From an uncultured Mycoplasmatota bacterium (GTDB taxonomy: Bacteria > Bacillota_I > Bacilli_A > RF39 > UBA660): a stretch of DNA of 21,493 bases. Positions 1-7,840 of this stretch are shown one piece after another; position 1 is the stretch's first letter, and each line of letters begins with the position of its first letter. The notes under the pieces were generated by a model. The model worked only from the letters and a program-made list of their open reading frames with translations, had not been told where the DNA came from and made no database searches. The stretch lies in the NCBI GenBank assembly GCA_900553045.1, contig USBW01000001.1, positions 1-21,493 on the forward strand, given 5' to 3'. Both the position numbers and the translations under genes were made by a program.

Positions 1-1
1 A

Positions 2-646
2 ACTGGTGATACCCGAGTTCAAGCTTTGATTAATGAAATTAAGACTAAAGATAAATTTATTCTTTTTATCGATGAGATCCATACTCTTATCAATACTGAT
101 AACAGCTCAGCTTTAGATTTTGCCAATATGTTCAAGACGGGACTTGGTCGTGGTGATATTAAGTTAGTTGGTGCGACAACTACCGAAGAGTATGAAAGAT
201 ACATTCTAAGAGACAAAGCTTTTGTAAGAAGATTTCAAAAAATTGAGATTGCAGAGCCTACAGAAGAACAGACAGTAGAAATTTTAATGGGGACCTTGCC
301 AAAAATTGAAAAACAGACAGGAGCAAAGCTTGCCTATACTCCTTTTATCCAGGAACAGTTAATGCGTTTTATTGTCAGCTTAACTAGAGAGTACAATCGA
401 GTCTATGAGACGATGTCTAGATATCCTGATGTTGCTCTGACATTTTTGCAACAAGCTTTTTCTGAAGCTTTATTTGATAATAAAAAAATAGTTACCGTAG
501 AACATATCGAAAAAGCCATTCTTAATTCTAAGAGCATTTATCCAGATGTCATCAAAAAAGAAGTCAATAAATTTCGTAGTCAATTTAAAGACTTATTAGA
601 TCAAGAACAAGAATTAAAAAAGGATTTTCAGTATGACGAATTTTAA
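2..646 (+). CDS. ClpA/ClpB-like AAA+ ATPase, 3' part (5' end outside window)
   Basis: The reading frame is open from base 2, so the N-terminus, Walker A included, lies upstream of the window. What remains is the second half of a Clp D1-type AAA+ module: Walker B with FIDEIHT, sensor 1 GATTTEEY, and an arginine-finger region ending in VRRFQ, followed by a helical lid. In ClpA/B/C this module is followed by a long linker and a second AAA domain. Here the protein stops about 75 residues after the lid begins, with a charged, probably helical tail (KFRSQFKDLLDQEQELKKD). It is therefore a single-AAA member of the Clp family or a truncated relative. Such ATPases remodel or unfold proteins, but the substrate cannot be read from this fragment. 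The stop overlaps the next gene by 14 bases, which suggests translational coupling. Confidence 0.85.
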   Translation, partial: TGDTRVQALINEIKTKDKFILFIDEIHTLINTDNSSALDFANMFKTGLGRGDIKLVGATTTEEYERYILRDKAFVRRFQKIEIAEPTEEQTVEILMGTLPKIEKQTGAKLAYTPFIQEQLMRFIVSLTREYNRVYETMSRYPDVALTFLQQAFSEALFDNKKIVTVEHIEKAILNSKSIYPDVIKKEVNKFRSQFKDLLDQEQELKKDFQYDEF

Positions 647-1043
647 AAGCAAATTAGCTACAGTCCTTTATTACTTTAAAAATTTCTTTTTCATCTTCAT
701 GCTAGTGGCGGCAATAATTTTAGTAGTCCCGACAAGACAAGTAGGCATCTTAGGCTTAATTTTTCAAATTACTCTTTTAATCTACTGTGGCCTAGAAATT
801 TACTTTATTATCATTAAAGATGAGGAAATTTTAAAAAATATTACTAGAAATATTCTATCATTATTTCTAGCTTATTACTTTTTATTACTTGGTTATCGCT
901 ATTTAACAACTTTAAATAGCGGGATTATTGTTCAAGAAAATTATTATTTAATAAATGTAGCGATAATCGAAGCAAGTTTGATAATAGTTATTTTAGATAG
1001 TATCTTCATTAGAAAGTCGACCAAAATAGAAAGCAAAGACTAA
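633..1043 (+). CDS. Small four-helix membrane protein of unknown function
   Basis: A 136-residue protein that I do not recognise as a named family. Four hydrophobic stretches fit transmembrane helices at about residues 13-33, 38-60, 70-91 and 104-126, joined by short loops. The C-terminus is charged (RKSTKIESKD). The start codon lies inside the end of the upstream Clp-like ATPase gene (14-base overlap), so the two are likely co-translated and may work together, for example as a membrane partner of the ATPase; that is inference. No catalytic motif is visible. The 3' end overlaps the oppositely oriented cotJC gene by four bases. Confidence 0.7.
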   Translation: MTNFKSKLATVLYYFKNFFFIFMLVAAIILVVPTRQVGILGLIFQITLLIYCGLEIYFIIIKDEEILKNITRNILSLFLAYYFLLLGYRYLTTLNSGIIVQENYYLINVAIIEASLIIVILDSIFIRKSTKIESKD

Positions 1044-1065
1044 AGTTTATCATAGCCTTTGCTTT
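1030..1065. terminator. Possible bidirectional terminator over convergent gene ends
   Basis: A perfect 9-base inverted repeat, AAAGCAAAG (1030-1038) and CTTTGCTTT (1057-1065), brackets the overlapping stop codons of the membrane-protein gene and cotJC. An inner CTA/TAG pair (1040-1042 with 1053-1055) extends the stem past one mismatch. T-rich sequence follows on the plus strand and a shorter T-run on the minus strand. The stem is A/T-rich and therefore weak. Confidence 0.45.
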
Positions 1066-1606
1066 TATATTCTTCATATAATTCTTTAAAACGGTTAAAG
1101 TGAACTATTTCGCGCTGTCTTAAGAATAATAGCGGCCCTAAAATATCTTCATCATCAGTTAGTGCAATTAAGTTTTCATAAACAGCTCGCGCTTTTTGTT
1201 CAGCAGCCATATTTTCCGATAAATCAGCGACAGGATCGCCAGTAGTAGCAACGTAAGTTATTGTAAAAGGCACACCGTTAGCATCAGTTGGGAATAAAGC
1301 TTTATTATGTTCAGCAAAGTTAGGGTCTAGTCCGGCTGCTTTAATTTCTTCAATTGTTGCATCTTTCATTAACTGGTAGACCATTGTACAGATCATTTCA
1401 ACGTGGCCTAATTCTTCCGTGCCAATATCTGTAAGCAGAGCTTGTCCTTTGTTGTCAGGCATAGTATAGCGTTGATTTAAATAGCGCAGTGCCGCTGCTA
1501 GTTCACCGTTAGAACCACCATATTGTGTTATAAGTAGTTTAGCCATACGCAAATCCTTTTTCTTAATATTAATAGGATACTGTAAAGCTTTTTCGTATTT
1601 CCACAT
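1040..1606 (-). CDS. cotJC: Spore coat protein CotJC, manganese-catalase-like
   Basis: A 188-residue protein that closely follows the CotJC family along its whole length. It opens with MWKYEKALQYP and carries the family block GELAAALRYLNQRY. The dimanganese ligands of manganese catalases are in place: E35, E65, H68, E136 and H169, with the same spacing between E136 and H169 (33 residues) as in characterised manganese catalases. In spore formers CotJC is part of the coat of the developing spore and is thought to have peroxide-protective activity. The gene follows the cotJA/B-like gene with a TAATG junction and has a GGGAGG ribosome binding site inside that gene, so the two form an operon. Its 3' end overlaps the convergent membrane-protein gene by four bases. 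Confidence 0.95.
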   Translation of the reverse strand: MWKYEKALQYPINIKKKDLRMAKLLITQYGGSNGELAAALRYLNQRYTMPDNKGQALLTDIGTEELGHVEMICTMVYQLMKDATIEEIKAAGLDPNFAEHNKALFPTDANGVPFTITYVATTGDPVADLSENMAAEQKARAVYENLIALTDDEDILGPLLFLRQREIVHFNRFKELYEEYKSKGYDKL

Positions 1607-2088
1607 TATTTATTTACCTCCCAAGGAAAGTTATTAAAAGTCCAACCCCAAGGGACTGAATTTACGACATCACTATCTAAAGATAAAGCTCCATATTGAC
1701 TTTCGTATTGTGCTACAGCCTGTTTGTAAAGCTCTAAAAATTCCTCTCTTTTTTTAACAGCCGATCTATCATTTGGATAAATATCTAGATAAAGATTTAA
1801 TTCATGAGCTGCAAATTGGTAAATCTGCACTAATAAAAGCGCATATTCCTGTTCGCTATTTGGTTTTAAAGGTGCAGGTCTATAATTTTTATACCCATCG
1901 TATAACTCCGGAAAAAGATTTCCTTTTACAAAGCCATCATAAGGCTCTTCCGTATCAAAATCTTGGTTGTTGCTACCTTTGGAGAAAAAAGTGTCAGTAA
2001 AATAATTATTGAAAGGATCGCTTGACCAATTAGTATTCATACTGAAGTCCATTCTATCCACGTATGGCTCATATTGATAATTATTCAT
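1606..2088 (-). CDS. CotJA/CotJB-like fusion spore coat protein
   Basis: A 160-residue protein in two recognisable parts. Residues about 50-73 (GFVKGNLFPELY, then KNYRP) resemble the CotJA core. Residues about 77-160 resemble CotJB: the segment ELNLYLDIYPND, the block YESQYGALSL, and a tryptophan-rich end (PWGWTF, then FPWEV). In Bacillus, cotJA, cotJB and cotJC are three separate genes. Here the first two appear joined in one frame ahead of cotJC. The N-terminal 50 residues are rich in Asn, Asp, Phe and Tyr and have no clear family. The start has an AGGGGG ribosome binding site. The likely role is assembly of the inner spore coat together with CotJC. The fusion reading is inference from motif order. 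Confidence 0.8.
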   Translation of the reverse strand: MNNYQYEPYVDRMDFSMNTNWSSDPFNNYFTDTFFSKGSNNQDFDTEEPYDGFVKGNLFPELYDGYKNYRPAPLKPNSEQEYALLLVQIYQFAAHELNLYLDIYPNDRSAVKKREEFLELYKQAVAQYESQYGALSLDSDVVNSVPWGWTFNNFPWEVNK

Positions 2089-2199
2089 TTTTTACCCCCT
2101 GCATTATACTATGTATAATTAAATAGCCTGTCTGGGTATTTATCTTGAATTAGGAAACATTTATTATTAAATGGCTTTTTGCATCTTTAGATCTTTTGC

Positions 2200-2228
2200 T
2201 TGACACTCCTTGCAAAACCTTATAAAAA
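2200..2228 (+). promoter_or_regulatory. Candidate promoter P1 upstream of the S10 operon
   Basis: TTGACA at 2200-2205, then a 17-base spacer, then TAAAAA at 2223-2228; TATAAA at 2221-2226 with a 15-base spacer is an alternative. The -35 is consensus but the -10 is weak. This would give a leader of about 170 bases before rpsJ. Confidence 0.4.
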
Positions 2229-2253
2229 AAGCAAAAAAAATAATAAAATTTTC

Positions 2254-2282
2254 TTGCAAATCATACAATATTGTGATATTAT
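2254..2282 (+). promoter_or_regulatory. Candidate promoter P2 upstream of the S10 operon
   Basis: TTGCAA (2254-2259), a 17-base spacer, and TATTAT (2277-2282) preceded by an extended -10 TG at 2274-2275. The expected transcription start is near 2289, giving a leader of about 118 bases. Tandem 11-base near-repeats (2270-2291) overlie the -10 and start region. Confidence 0.5.
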
Positions 2283-2288
2283 TGTGAT

Positions 2289-2406
2289 GTTATGACTGCT
2301 GGGATATGCAAGGTTGCTGATACACCAGGCACAGTTGTCGACTGGTTATTGGGTTATTTGCATGGAGCAAGTCTATACTCAGATATAGGCGAAGGGAGGA
2401 AACAAG
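2289..2406 (+). promoter_or_regulatory. Structured 5' leader of the S10 operon
   Basis: The untranslated leader contains nested complementarities. ATGCAA (2306-2311) pairs with TTGCAT (2358-2363) and encloses ACCAG (2324-2328) paired with CTGGT (2342-2346). A separate 7-base-pair hairpin (2371-2377 with 2384-2390, one G-U) sits four bases before the Shine-Dalgarno GGGAGG (2394-2399). S10 operons in other bacteria are autoregulated by L4 binding to their leader. That this leader does the same is inference. Confidence 0.5.
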
Positions 2407-2715
2407 ATGTCAACCATAGTACGTGTTAAGTTGAGCTCATATGATCATCGTATCTTGGATGCAGCAGCTACAAGAATCGTTGAAACTGTAAAAAGAGTAG
2501 GCGGCGAAGTAAGTGGTCCAGTTCCACTACCAACTGATATTGAAAAAATTACAATTTTACGTTCTGTACATAAAGACAAAGATTCACGCGATCAGTATGA
2601 AGTTCGTACACATAAGAGATTGATTGATATTAAAAACCCTAGTAAAGAGACAATGGACGCATTACAACGTCTAGATTTACCAAGTGGTGTTAGTATCCAA
2701 ATTAAACAAAAATAA
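2407..2715 (+). CDS. rpsJ: 30S ribosomal protein S10
   Basis: 102 residues, the normal S10 length. It has the N-terminal strand [14 protein letters not shown], the block GPVPLPT, and the C-terminal [18 protein letters not shown] region. S10 sits in the head of the 30S subunit and also serves transcription antitermination as NusE, paired with NusB. It is the first gene of the long ribosomal operon, with a strong GGGAGG ribosome binding site 7 bases before the ATG and a structured leader upstream. The usual upstream neighbours (rpsL-rpsG-fusA-tuf) are not here; cotJ genes lie divergently instead. Confidence 0.98.
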   Translation: MSTIVRVKLSSYDHRILDAAATRIVETVKRVGGEVSGPVPLPTDIEKITILRSVHKDKDSRDQYEVRTHKRLIDIKNPSKETMDALQRLDLPSGVSIQIKQK

Positions 2716-2741
2716 AAACAAAAGAGAAGGAGAAAAAAGTT

Positions 2742-3461
2742 ATGAAAGGAATCTTAGGTAAAAAAATAGGAATGACACAAGTTTTCACAACTGATGGAAA
2801 ACTAGTTCCTGTTACAGTAGTTGAAATTGAACCTAATGTCGTAACTCAAGTTAAGACTTTAGAAAACGATGGTTATGAAGCAATTCAATTAGGTTATGAA
2901 ACTACTCGTGAAAAAGTAAGCAATAAAGCTAAAATTGGTCATGCCAAAAAAGCTAATACTGCTCCTAAGCGCTTCTTAAAAGAAATAAGAGGAGTAGACA
3001 TCGCAAGCTACGAATTAGGAAGCGAAGTAAAAGCAGACTTATTTGAAGCTGGTGAGATAGTTGATGTCACTGGAATCAGTAAAGGAAAAGGTTACCAAGG
3101 TGTAATCAAGAAAAATAATCAACATCGTGGTCCAATGGGACATGGTTCAAAATATCATCGTGGTGTTGGTTCATTAGGTACAATGTTACCAAAAAGAGTA
3201 TTAAAGGGAAAAGCATTACCTTCACATATGGGTAGTGATCAAGTTACAATTCAAAATCTAGAAATTATTAAAGTAGATTTAGAAAATAATTGCATTTTAG
3301 TAAAGGGAAGTATTCCTGGTGCTAAGAAAACTTTAGTGGTCATCAGATCAGCTGCCAAAAGCGATAAGAAAAATCCGGCATTAGATTTGATTACTTACGA
3401 AGTTAAAGAAGAAAACCAAGAAGTCTCTGAAGATAATACTTCAGAAGCAACTTTAGAGTAA
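2742..3461 (+). CDS. rplC: 50S ribosomal protein L3
   Basis: 239 residues, against about 209 for a typical bacterial L3. The conserved start [13 protein letters not shown] and the central loop reaching toward the peptidyl-transferase centre ([12 protein letters not shown], about residues 130-141) are present. The extra length is a C-terminal tail from about residue 215 that is strongly acidic and low in complexity ([17 protein letters not shown]). L3 binds 23S rRNA early in 50S assembly. The ribosome binding site is GAGAAGGAG. The acidic tail is unusual for a protein otherwise rich in basic residues and probably lies on the solvent side. Confidence 0.97.
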   Translation: MKGILGKKIGMTQVFTTDGKLVPVTVVEIEPNVVTQVKTLENDGYEAIQLGYETTREKVSNKAKIGHAKKANTAPKRFLKEIRGVDIASYELGSEVKADLFEAGEIVDVTGISKGKGYQGVIKKNNQHRGPMGHGSKYHRGVGSLGTMLPKRVLKGKALPSHMGSDQVTIQNLEIIKVDLENNCILVKGSIPGAKKTLVVIRSAAKSDKKNPALDLITYEVKEENQEVSEDNTSEATLE

Positions 3462-3474
3462 GGAGGTCTAGCCG

Positions 3475-4098
3475 ATGAAATTAGAAGTTTTAAACACTAA
3501 AGGCGAAAAAGTAGCTGAAGAAACTTTAGAAAAAGAACTTTTCGCTGTCGAACCAAATAATAAAGTTTTAAAAGATGCAATTATTTTAGCTAGATGTTCT
3601 TTAAGACAAGGAACACATAAAGCAAAAACTCGCGCTGAAGTACGTGGCGGTGGAAGAAAACCATGGCGTCAAAAAGGAACCGGTAATGCGCGTCAAGGTT
3701 CTATCAGAGCTGTTCAATGGGTTGGTGGAGGTATTGCCTTTGGTCCAGTTCCAAGAGACTACAGCAAAAAACAAAATAAGAAAGAAGCTAAGTTGGCTTT
3801 AAAATCTGCTCTAGCATATAAGACAAATAATAATGATTTAGTTCTAGTTGATGAAATTTCTTTAACTACTCCAAAGACTAAAGAAATGATAGAACTTTTA
3901 AACACTTTAAAATTACAGGATAAAAAAGTGATCATTGTTGTTAATGAATATACTGAAAACTTGATTTTAGCATCAAGAAATATTCGTAATATCGCAGTTG
4001 TTTTACCAACTGAACTTGGAGTATTAGATATTGTCAGTGCAGATAAATTATTGATTGAAAAAGAAGCACTAAATAAAATGAAGGAGGTGCTAAAGTAA
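3475..4098 (+). CDS. rplD: 50S ribosomal protein L4
   Basis: 207 residues, standard length. The extended loop that lines the nascent-peptide exit tunnel is clear at about residues 58-76 (GGGRKPWRQKGTGNARQG). The globular part follows, with the usual pattern LVLVDEISL and KVIIVVNE. L4 is an early 23S rRNA binder and in several bacteria also the repressor of its own S10 operon. That makes it the leading candidate to act on the structured leader upstream of rpsJ (inference). The start has an AGGAGG site. The end of the gene carries the GGAGG site for rplW. Confidence 0.98.
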   Translation: MKLEVLNTKGEKVAEETLEKELFAVEPNNKVLKDAIILARCSLRQGTHKAKTRAEVRGGGRKPWRQKGTGNARQGSIRAVQWVGGGIAFGPVPRDYSKKQNKKEAKLALKSALAYKTNNNDLVLVDEISLTTPKTKEMIELLNTLKLQDKKVIIVVNEYTENLILASRNIRNIAVVLPTELGVLDIVSADKLLIEKEALNKMKEVLK

Positions 4099-4099
4099 T

Positions 4100-4384
4100 A
4101 TGAATACTAAATATTTAGAAATTATTAAAGCACCAGTAGTAACAGAAAAGTCAGCTAAAGATAGCAGTGAGAAAAATGTTTACAGTTTCTATGTGGACTC
4201 TAAAGCTAACAAAACTGAAATCAAGTTGGCTATTGAGAAAATTTTCAATGTAAAAGTAACAGAGATAAGAACTGTTAATGTTCATCCAAAGAAAAGAAGA
4301 GTTGGACGTTATACAGGACTTACTAATCGTAAGAAAAAGGCAATTGTTAGACTAGCTGAAGGTCAGACAATTGAATTAAATTAG
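4100..4384 (+). CDS. rplW: 50S ribosomal protein L23
   Basis: 94 residues, typical of bacterial L23. The N-terminal IIKAPVVTEKS motif and the RNA-binding loop with VHPKKRRVGRYTG are present. L23 lies at the tunnel exit and is a docking point for trigger factor and the signal recognition particle. Only one base separates the rplD stop from this ATG, and the ribosome binding site GGAGGTG lies inside the end of rplD, so the two genes are translationally coupled. Confidence 0.98.
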   Translation: MNTKYLEIIKAPVVTEKSAKDSSEKNVYSFYVDSKANKTEIKLAIEKIFNVKVTEIRTVNVHPKKRRVGRYTGLTNRKKKAIVRLAEGQTIELN

Positions 4385-4401
4385 GGTAAGGAGGAAAAAG
4401 T

Positions 4402-5232
4402 ATGGCTATAAGAAATTACAAACCTACCACTAATGCAAGACGTGGAATGAGCACACTAGTCAACGAAGAGATAACTGCTAAAAAGCCAGAGAAAAGTTTG
4501 CTTGCTAAATTAACTAATAAAGCAGGCCGTAACAATCAAGGTAAGATAACAGTTAGACACCAAGGTGGTGGCGAAAAAAGAAAATACCGTATCATTGATT
4601 TCAAACGTAATAAGTTCGATATCAAAGGTAAAGTAGCTACAATCGAATATGACCCAAACAGAAGTGCAAATATTGCTCTAATAAATTATGTCGATGGTGA
4701 AAAAAGATATATTATTGCTCCAAAAGGATTAAAAGTTGGAATGGAAATTATCTCTTCTAGTAATGCCGATGTCAAAGTCGGAAATACTCTTCCAATTGCC
4801 AATATTCCTGTCGGAACAATAATTCATAATATTGAGTTAAAACCTGGTAAAGGTGGAGAACTTGCAAGATCTGCTGGTGCTTCAGTTCAAATACTAGGTC
4901 GAGAAGATAATTATGTTTTAGTAAGATTATCATCAGGAGAAGTAAGAAAAGTTCTTGGAATTTGCCTTGCTACTATTGGTGAAGTTGGTAATGAAGACTA
5001 TGGATTAGTAAAATTAGGAAAAGCTGGTCGTAAAAGACACATGGGCGTAAGACCTACTGTTCGCGGTTCTGTAATGAACCCTAACGATCACCCACATGGT
5101 GGTGGTGAAGGTAAGGCACCAGTTGGACGTAGCGCTCCAATGACTCCTTGGGGTAAACCTGCCCTTGGTTATAAAACAAGAAAGAAAAAAGCGTCAGATA
5201 AGCTTATCGTACGCCGCAGAAATAGTAAATAG
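4402..5232 (+). CDS. rplB: 50S ribosomal protein L2
   Basis: 276 residues, as expected. Conserved blocks in order: the N-terminal [10 protein letters not shown], the RNA-binding core with [14 protein letters not shown], and the C-terminal [19 protein letters not shown], which contains the histidine important for peptidyl-transferase centre assembly. L2 is among the most conserved 50S proteins and bridges the two subunits. The ribosome binding site is AAGGAGG, nine bases ahead of the ATG. Confidence 0.99.
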   Translation: MAIRNYKPTTNARRGMSTLVNEEITAKKPEKSLLAKLTNKAGRNNQGKITVRHQGGGEKRKYRIIDFKRNKFDIKGKVATIEYDPNRSANIALINYVDGEKRYIIAPKGLKVGMEIISSSNADVKVGNTLPIANIPVGTIIHNIELKPGKGGELARSAGASVQILGREDNYVLVRLSSGEVRKVLGICLATIGEVGNEDYGLVKLGKAGRKRHMGVRPTVRGSVMNPNDHPHGGGEGKAPVGRSAPMTPWGKPALGYKTRKKKASDKLIVRRRNSK

Positions 5233-5247
5233 GAAAGGATTGATAAT

Positions 5248-5517
5248 ATGGCTAGAAGTATTAAAAAAGGACCTTATGTCTTTGAAAGACTATTAACTAA
5301 GGTACAAAAATTAAATGAGACTGGAAAAAAAGAAGTTATAAAAACTTGGTCACGCCGTTCAACAATTTTTCCTGAATTTATTGGCCATACCTTTGCAGTT
5401 CACAACGGAAAAGAATTTATTCCAGTATATGTAACTGAAGATATGGTAGGACATAAACTTGGTGAGTTTTCATTGACTCGCAAGTGCGGTGGTCACGGCG
5501 AAAATAAGACCAAATAG
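5248..5517 (+). CDS. rpsS: 30S ribosomal protein S19
   Basis: 89 residues. Family hallmarks are [11 protein letters not shown] at the start, [24 protein letters not shown] in the middle (split here as WSRRST, then [12 protein letters not shown]), and the C-terminal [11 protein letters not shown]19 lies in the 30S head next to S13 and contacts the A-site tRNA region. It follows rplB by 15 bases with an AGGAAAGGA site, weaker than its neighbours' sites. Confidence 0.98.
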   Translation: MARSIKKGPYVFERLLTKVQKLNETGKKEVIKTWSRRSTIFPEFIGHTFAVHNGKEFIPVYVTEDMVGHKLGEFSLTRKCGGHGENKTK

Positions 5518-5539
5518 GTAACAAGAGGAGGAATTTGAA

Positions 5540-5872
5540 ATGGATGTAAAAGCTATTGCAAAAGGAGTAAGAATTAGTCCAATTAAAGCGCGACTTGTAG
5601 TTAATCTAATCCGTGGTAAAAACGTTGATGAAGCTCTTGCAATGTTAGAAAACTATAACAGCAAAGCTTCAAGAATCGTTAAAAAAGTCTTAATATCTGC
5701 TATTAGTAACGCAACTAATAACAACAGTTTAGATAGATCAAAACTTTATGTGAAAGATGCAAGAGCAGATCAAGGACAGACATTAAAAAGAAGAGTACCA
5801 GGTTCACGTGGATCTATTGATAAATTTTATCATAGATGTACACATGTAACTGTTGTGGTAGCAGAAAGGTAA
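5540..5872 (+). CDS. rplV: 50S ribosomal protein L22
   Basis: 110 residues, normal length. The globular start contains VRISPIKARLVVNLIRGK. The C-terminal half holds the long beta-hairpin that reaches into the exit tunnel (KRRVPGSRGS near residues 83-92, ending THVTVVVAER). Changes in this hairpin give macrolide resistance in other species; none can be judged here. The ribosome binding site is AGAGGAGG. Confidence 0.98.
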   Translation: MDVKAIAKGVRISPIKARLVVNLIRGKNVDEALAMLENYNSKASRIVKKVLISAISNATNNNSLDRSKLYVKDARADQGQTLKRRVPGSRGSIDKFYHRCTHVTVVVAER

Positions 5873-5888
5873 TTTAGGAGGTTAATTT

Positions 5889-6545
5889 ATGGGACAAAAA
5901 GTTAGTCCAACAGGACTTAGAATCGGAATCAATAAAGATTGGGAATCAAAATGGATCGCTCCTAAAAAAGATTTTGCTAAATATTTAAACAACGATATTA
6001 AAATTAGAGAATATTTAGAAAAGAAACTAAAAGATGCTGGTATTTCAAAAATTGAAATTGAAAGAACTGCCAAAAGAACAGAAGTTATTATCTCAACTGC
6101 TAAACCAGGTGTTATTATTGGCCGTGGTGGTGAAGGTATCAAAGAGTTAAAACAAGCTCTTTCAAAATTAGTTGATGAAGATATTCAAGTATCAATAGTT
6201 GATGTTAAAAGTATTGATCTAAATGCGACTTTAGTTGCAAAATCTATCGCAAGACAAATTGAAGCAAGAGCACCATTTAGACAAGCAGAGAAAAAAGCCA
6301 TTCGTGCTGCCATGAAAGCTGGAGCTAAGGGTATTAAAACTCTTGTTTCAGGAAGATTAAATGGCGTAGAAATGGCAAGAAGTGAAGGATATCAAGAAGG
6401 TATTATTCCATTACATACTATCCGTGCTGATATTGATTATGGTTTTGCTGAAGCTCACACTACTTATGGTAAGCTAGGTGTTAAAGTATGGATTTGTAAA
6501 GGAGAAATCTTACCTTCTAAAAAAAGACAAGAGGGAGGTAATTAA
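5889..6545 (+). CDS. rpsC: 30S ribosomal protein S3
   Basis: 218 residues, the normal length. The N-terminal [13 protein letters not shown] is family-specific. The KH type 2 RNA-binding loop [11 protein letters not shown] lies at about residues 74-84. The C-terminal domain with [13 protein letters not shown] and [14 protein letters not shown] follows, ending in [13 protein letters not shown]3 forms part of the mRNA entry channel and, with S4 and S5, its helicase activity. The GGGAGG ribosome binding site of rplP is encoded in the last codons. Confidence 0.99.
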   Translation: MGQKVSPTGLRIGINKDWESKWIAPKKDFAKYLNNDIKIREYLEKKLKDAGISKIEIERTAKRTEVIISTAKPGVIIGRGGEGIKELKQALSKLVDEDIQVSIVDVKSIDLNATLVAKSIARQIEARAPFRQAEKKAIRAAMKAGAKGIKTLVSGRLNGVEMARSEGYQEGIIPLHTIRADIDYGFAEAHTTYGKLGVKVWICKGEILPSKKRQEGGN

Positions 6546-6547
6546 TT

Positions 6548-6976
6548 ATGTTAATACCATCTAGAACAAAGTATAGAAGAGTTCATAGATTGAAATACGA
6601 AGGTAAAGCTAAAGGTAACGTCGTGCTTACTAATGGCGACTATGGACTTAAAGCAATGGAAGGTGCTTGGATCACTAATAACCAGATCGAAGCTGCTCGT
6701 ATTGCGATGACACGTTATATGAAACGTGGAGGTAAAGTATGGATTAATATTTTCCCTCATATGCCAAAGACAGCTAAACCACTAGAAGTTCGTATGGGTT
6801 CTGGTAAGGGTGCTGTCGATAAATGGGTAGCAGTAGTAAAAGAAGGAAAGATCCTTTTTGAAATTGCTGGCGTAAGCGAAGAAATTGCTCGTGAAGCTCT
6901 AAGACTTGCTGCTCACAAATTACCAATAAAGACCAAATTTGTAAAAAAAGAAGATATAGGTGGTGAAGACGCATGA
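6548..6976 (+). CDS. rplP: 50S ribosomal protein L16
   Basis: 142 residues. It shows the family blocks [30 protein letters not shown], the region [12 protein letters not shown], and [21 protein letters not shown] (given here in shortened form). L16 organises the A-site tRNA region and is needed late in 50S assembly. The gene ends in TGA and its last four bases overlap the ATG of rpmC. This use of TGA as a stop shows that the standard bacterial code applies. Confidence 0.99.
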   Translation: MLIPSRTKYRRVHRLKYEGKAKGNVVLTNGDYGLKAMEGAWITNNQIEAARIAMTRYMKRGGKVWINIFPHMPKTAKPLEVRMGSGKGAVDKWVAVVKEGKILFEIAGVSEEIAREALRLAAHKLPIKTKFVKKEDIGGEDA

Positions 6977-7167
6977 AATTAGAAGAATTAAGAAAATTAT
7001 CCACTGAAGAATTACAAAAGAAAATTAAAGAAAATAAAGAAGAATTATTTAACTTGCGTTTCCAACAGGCAACAGGAAATCTTGAGAAGCCTTCTCGTTT
7101 GAGAGATTTAAGAAAACAAGTTGCGAAGATGAAAACGATCATTCGCGAACGTGAATTAGAAAAATAG
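6973..7167 (+). CDS. rpmC: 50S ribosomal protein L29
   Basis: 64 residues, two long helices as in all L29 proteins: [18 protein letters not shown] and then [19 protein letters not shown]29 lies beside L23 at the tunnel exit. The start codon overlaps the rplP stop (ATGA), and the ribosome binding site AGGTGG lies inside rplP, so its translation is coupled to rplP. Confidence 0.98.
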   Translation: MKLEELRKLSTEELQKKIKENKEELFNLRFQQATGNLEKPSRLRDLRKQVAKMKTIIRERELEK

Positions 7168-7178
7168 GGAGGTATATG

Positions 7179-7439
7179 ATGAGAGAAACAGTAAAAAAAG
7201 AATTTGTTGGAAAAGTAATTAGTGATAAGAATGATAAGACTATTACTGTATTAGTAGAGACTTATAAAAAACATCCTAAATACGGAAAAAGAGTTAAATA
7301 TAGTAAAAAATATAGCGCTCATGATGAAACTAATAAAGCTAAAGTTGGAGACACAGTAAGAATCGTTGAAACAAGACCACTTTCTAAAACAAAGAGATTC
7401 TATTTAGCTGAAGTTTTAGAACAGAGAGTTATACTTTAG
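7179..7439 (+). CDS. rpsQ: 30S ribosomal protein S17
   Basis: 86 residues from the second of two adjacent ATG codons (7176 and 7179). The GGGAGG ribosome binding site at 7168-7173 is only two bases from 7176 but five from 7179, so 7179 is the more likely start. The OB-fold protein has the family signature [17 protein letters not shown] and [20 protein letters not shown]17 binds 16S rRNA early in 30S assembly. Confidence 0.97.
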   Translation: MRETVKKEFVGKVISDKNDKTITVLVETYKKHPKYGKRVKYSKKYSAHDETNKAKVGDTVRIVETRPLSKTKRFYLAEVLEQRVIL

Positions 7440-7457
7440 TTTTAAGGAGGAATTAAC

Positions 7458-7826
7458 ATGGTTCAACAAGAAACGAGATTAAAAGTTGCTGACAATTCAG
7501 GAGCTCGTGAATTATTAGTTATTAGAGTGCTTGGCGGAAGTAAAAGAAAATTTGGTAATATTGGCGACGTTGTAGTTGGAACAGTAAAAAAAGCTATTCC
7601 AAATGGAACTGTTAAAAAAGGTAAAGTTGTTAAAGCTGTTATCGTAAGAACAGTTGAAGGTGTAAGAAGAAATGATGGTTCATACATTAAATTTGATGAT
7701 AATGCGTGTGTAATTATTAAAGATGATAAATCTCCAGTAGGTACACGTGTGTTTGGACCAGTAGCGAGAGAACTTCGTGATAAAGATTATATGAAAATTA
7801 TATCTTTAGCTAAAGAAGTAATATAG
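7458..7826 (+). CDS. rplN: 50S ribosomal protein L14
   Basis: 122 residues, the standard bacterial length. It opens with [17 protein letters not shown] and ends with [23 protein letters not shown], shown here in part. L14 forms intersubunit bridge B8 with 16S rRNA helix 14 and is the binding site of the silencing factor RsfS. It is preceded by a strong AAGGAGG site. It is the first of the genes usually counted as the spc operon, although no promoter or terminator marks a break here. Confidence 0.99.
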   Translation: MVQQETRLKVADNSGARELLVIRVLGGSKRKFGNIGDVVVGTVKKAIPNGTVKKGKVVKAVIVRTVEGVRRNDGSYIKFDDNACVIIKDDKSPVGTRVFGPVARELRDKDYMKIISLAKEVI

Positions 7827-7840
7827 TAGGAGGTTAAATA

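Noticed and set aside
1773-2000. Plus-strand open frame inside the cotJA/B-like gene
   Set aside because: It is antisense to a gene with clear CotJB motifs and has no recognisable domain or ribosome binding site.
2103-2113. TATAAT (minus strand) and sigma-E-like CATAGTAT before the cotJ operon
   Set aside because: Both sit so close to the start that transcription would begin at or inside the ribosome binding site, and no matching -35 is present. A sporulation promoter is expected but not shown.
2262-2269. CATACAAT, a sigma-E -10-like match on the plus strand before rpsJ
   Set aside because: No matching -35 is present and a housekeeping ribosomal operon is not expected to be sporulation-controlled, so it is likely chance.
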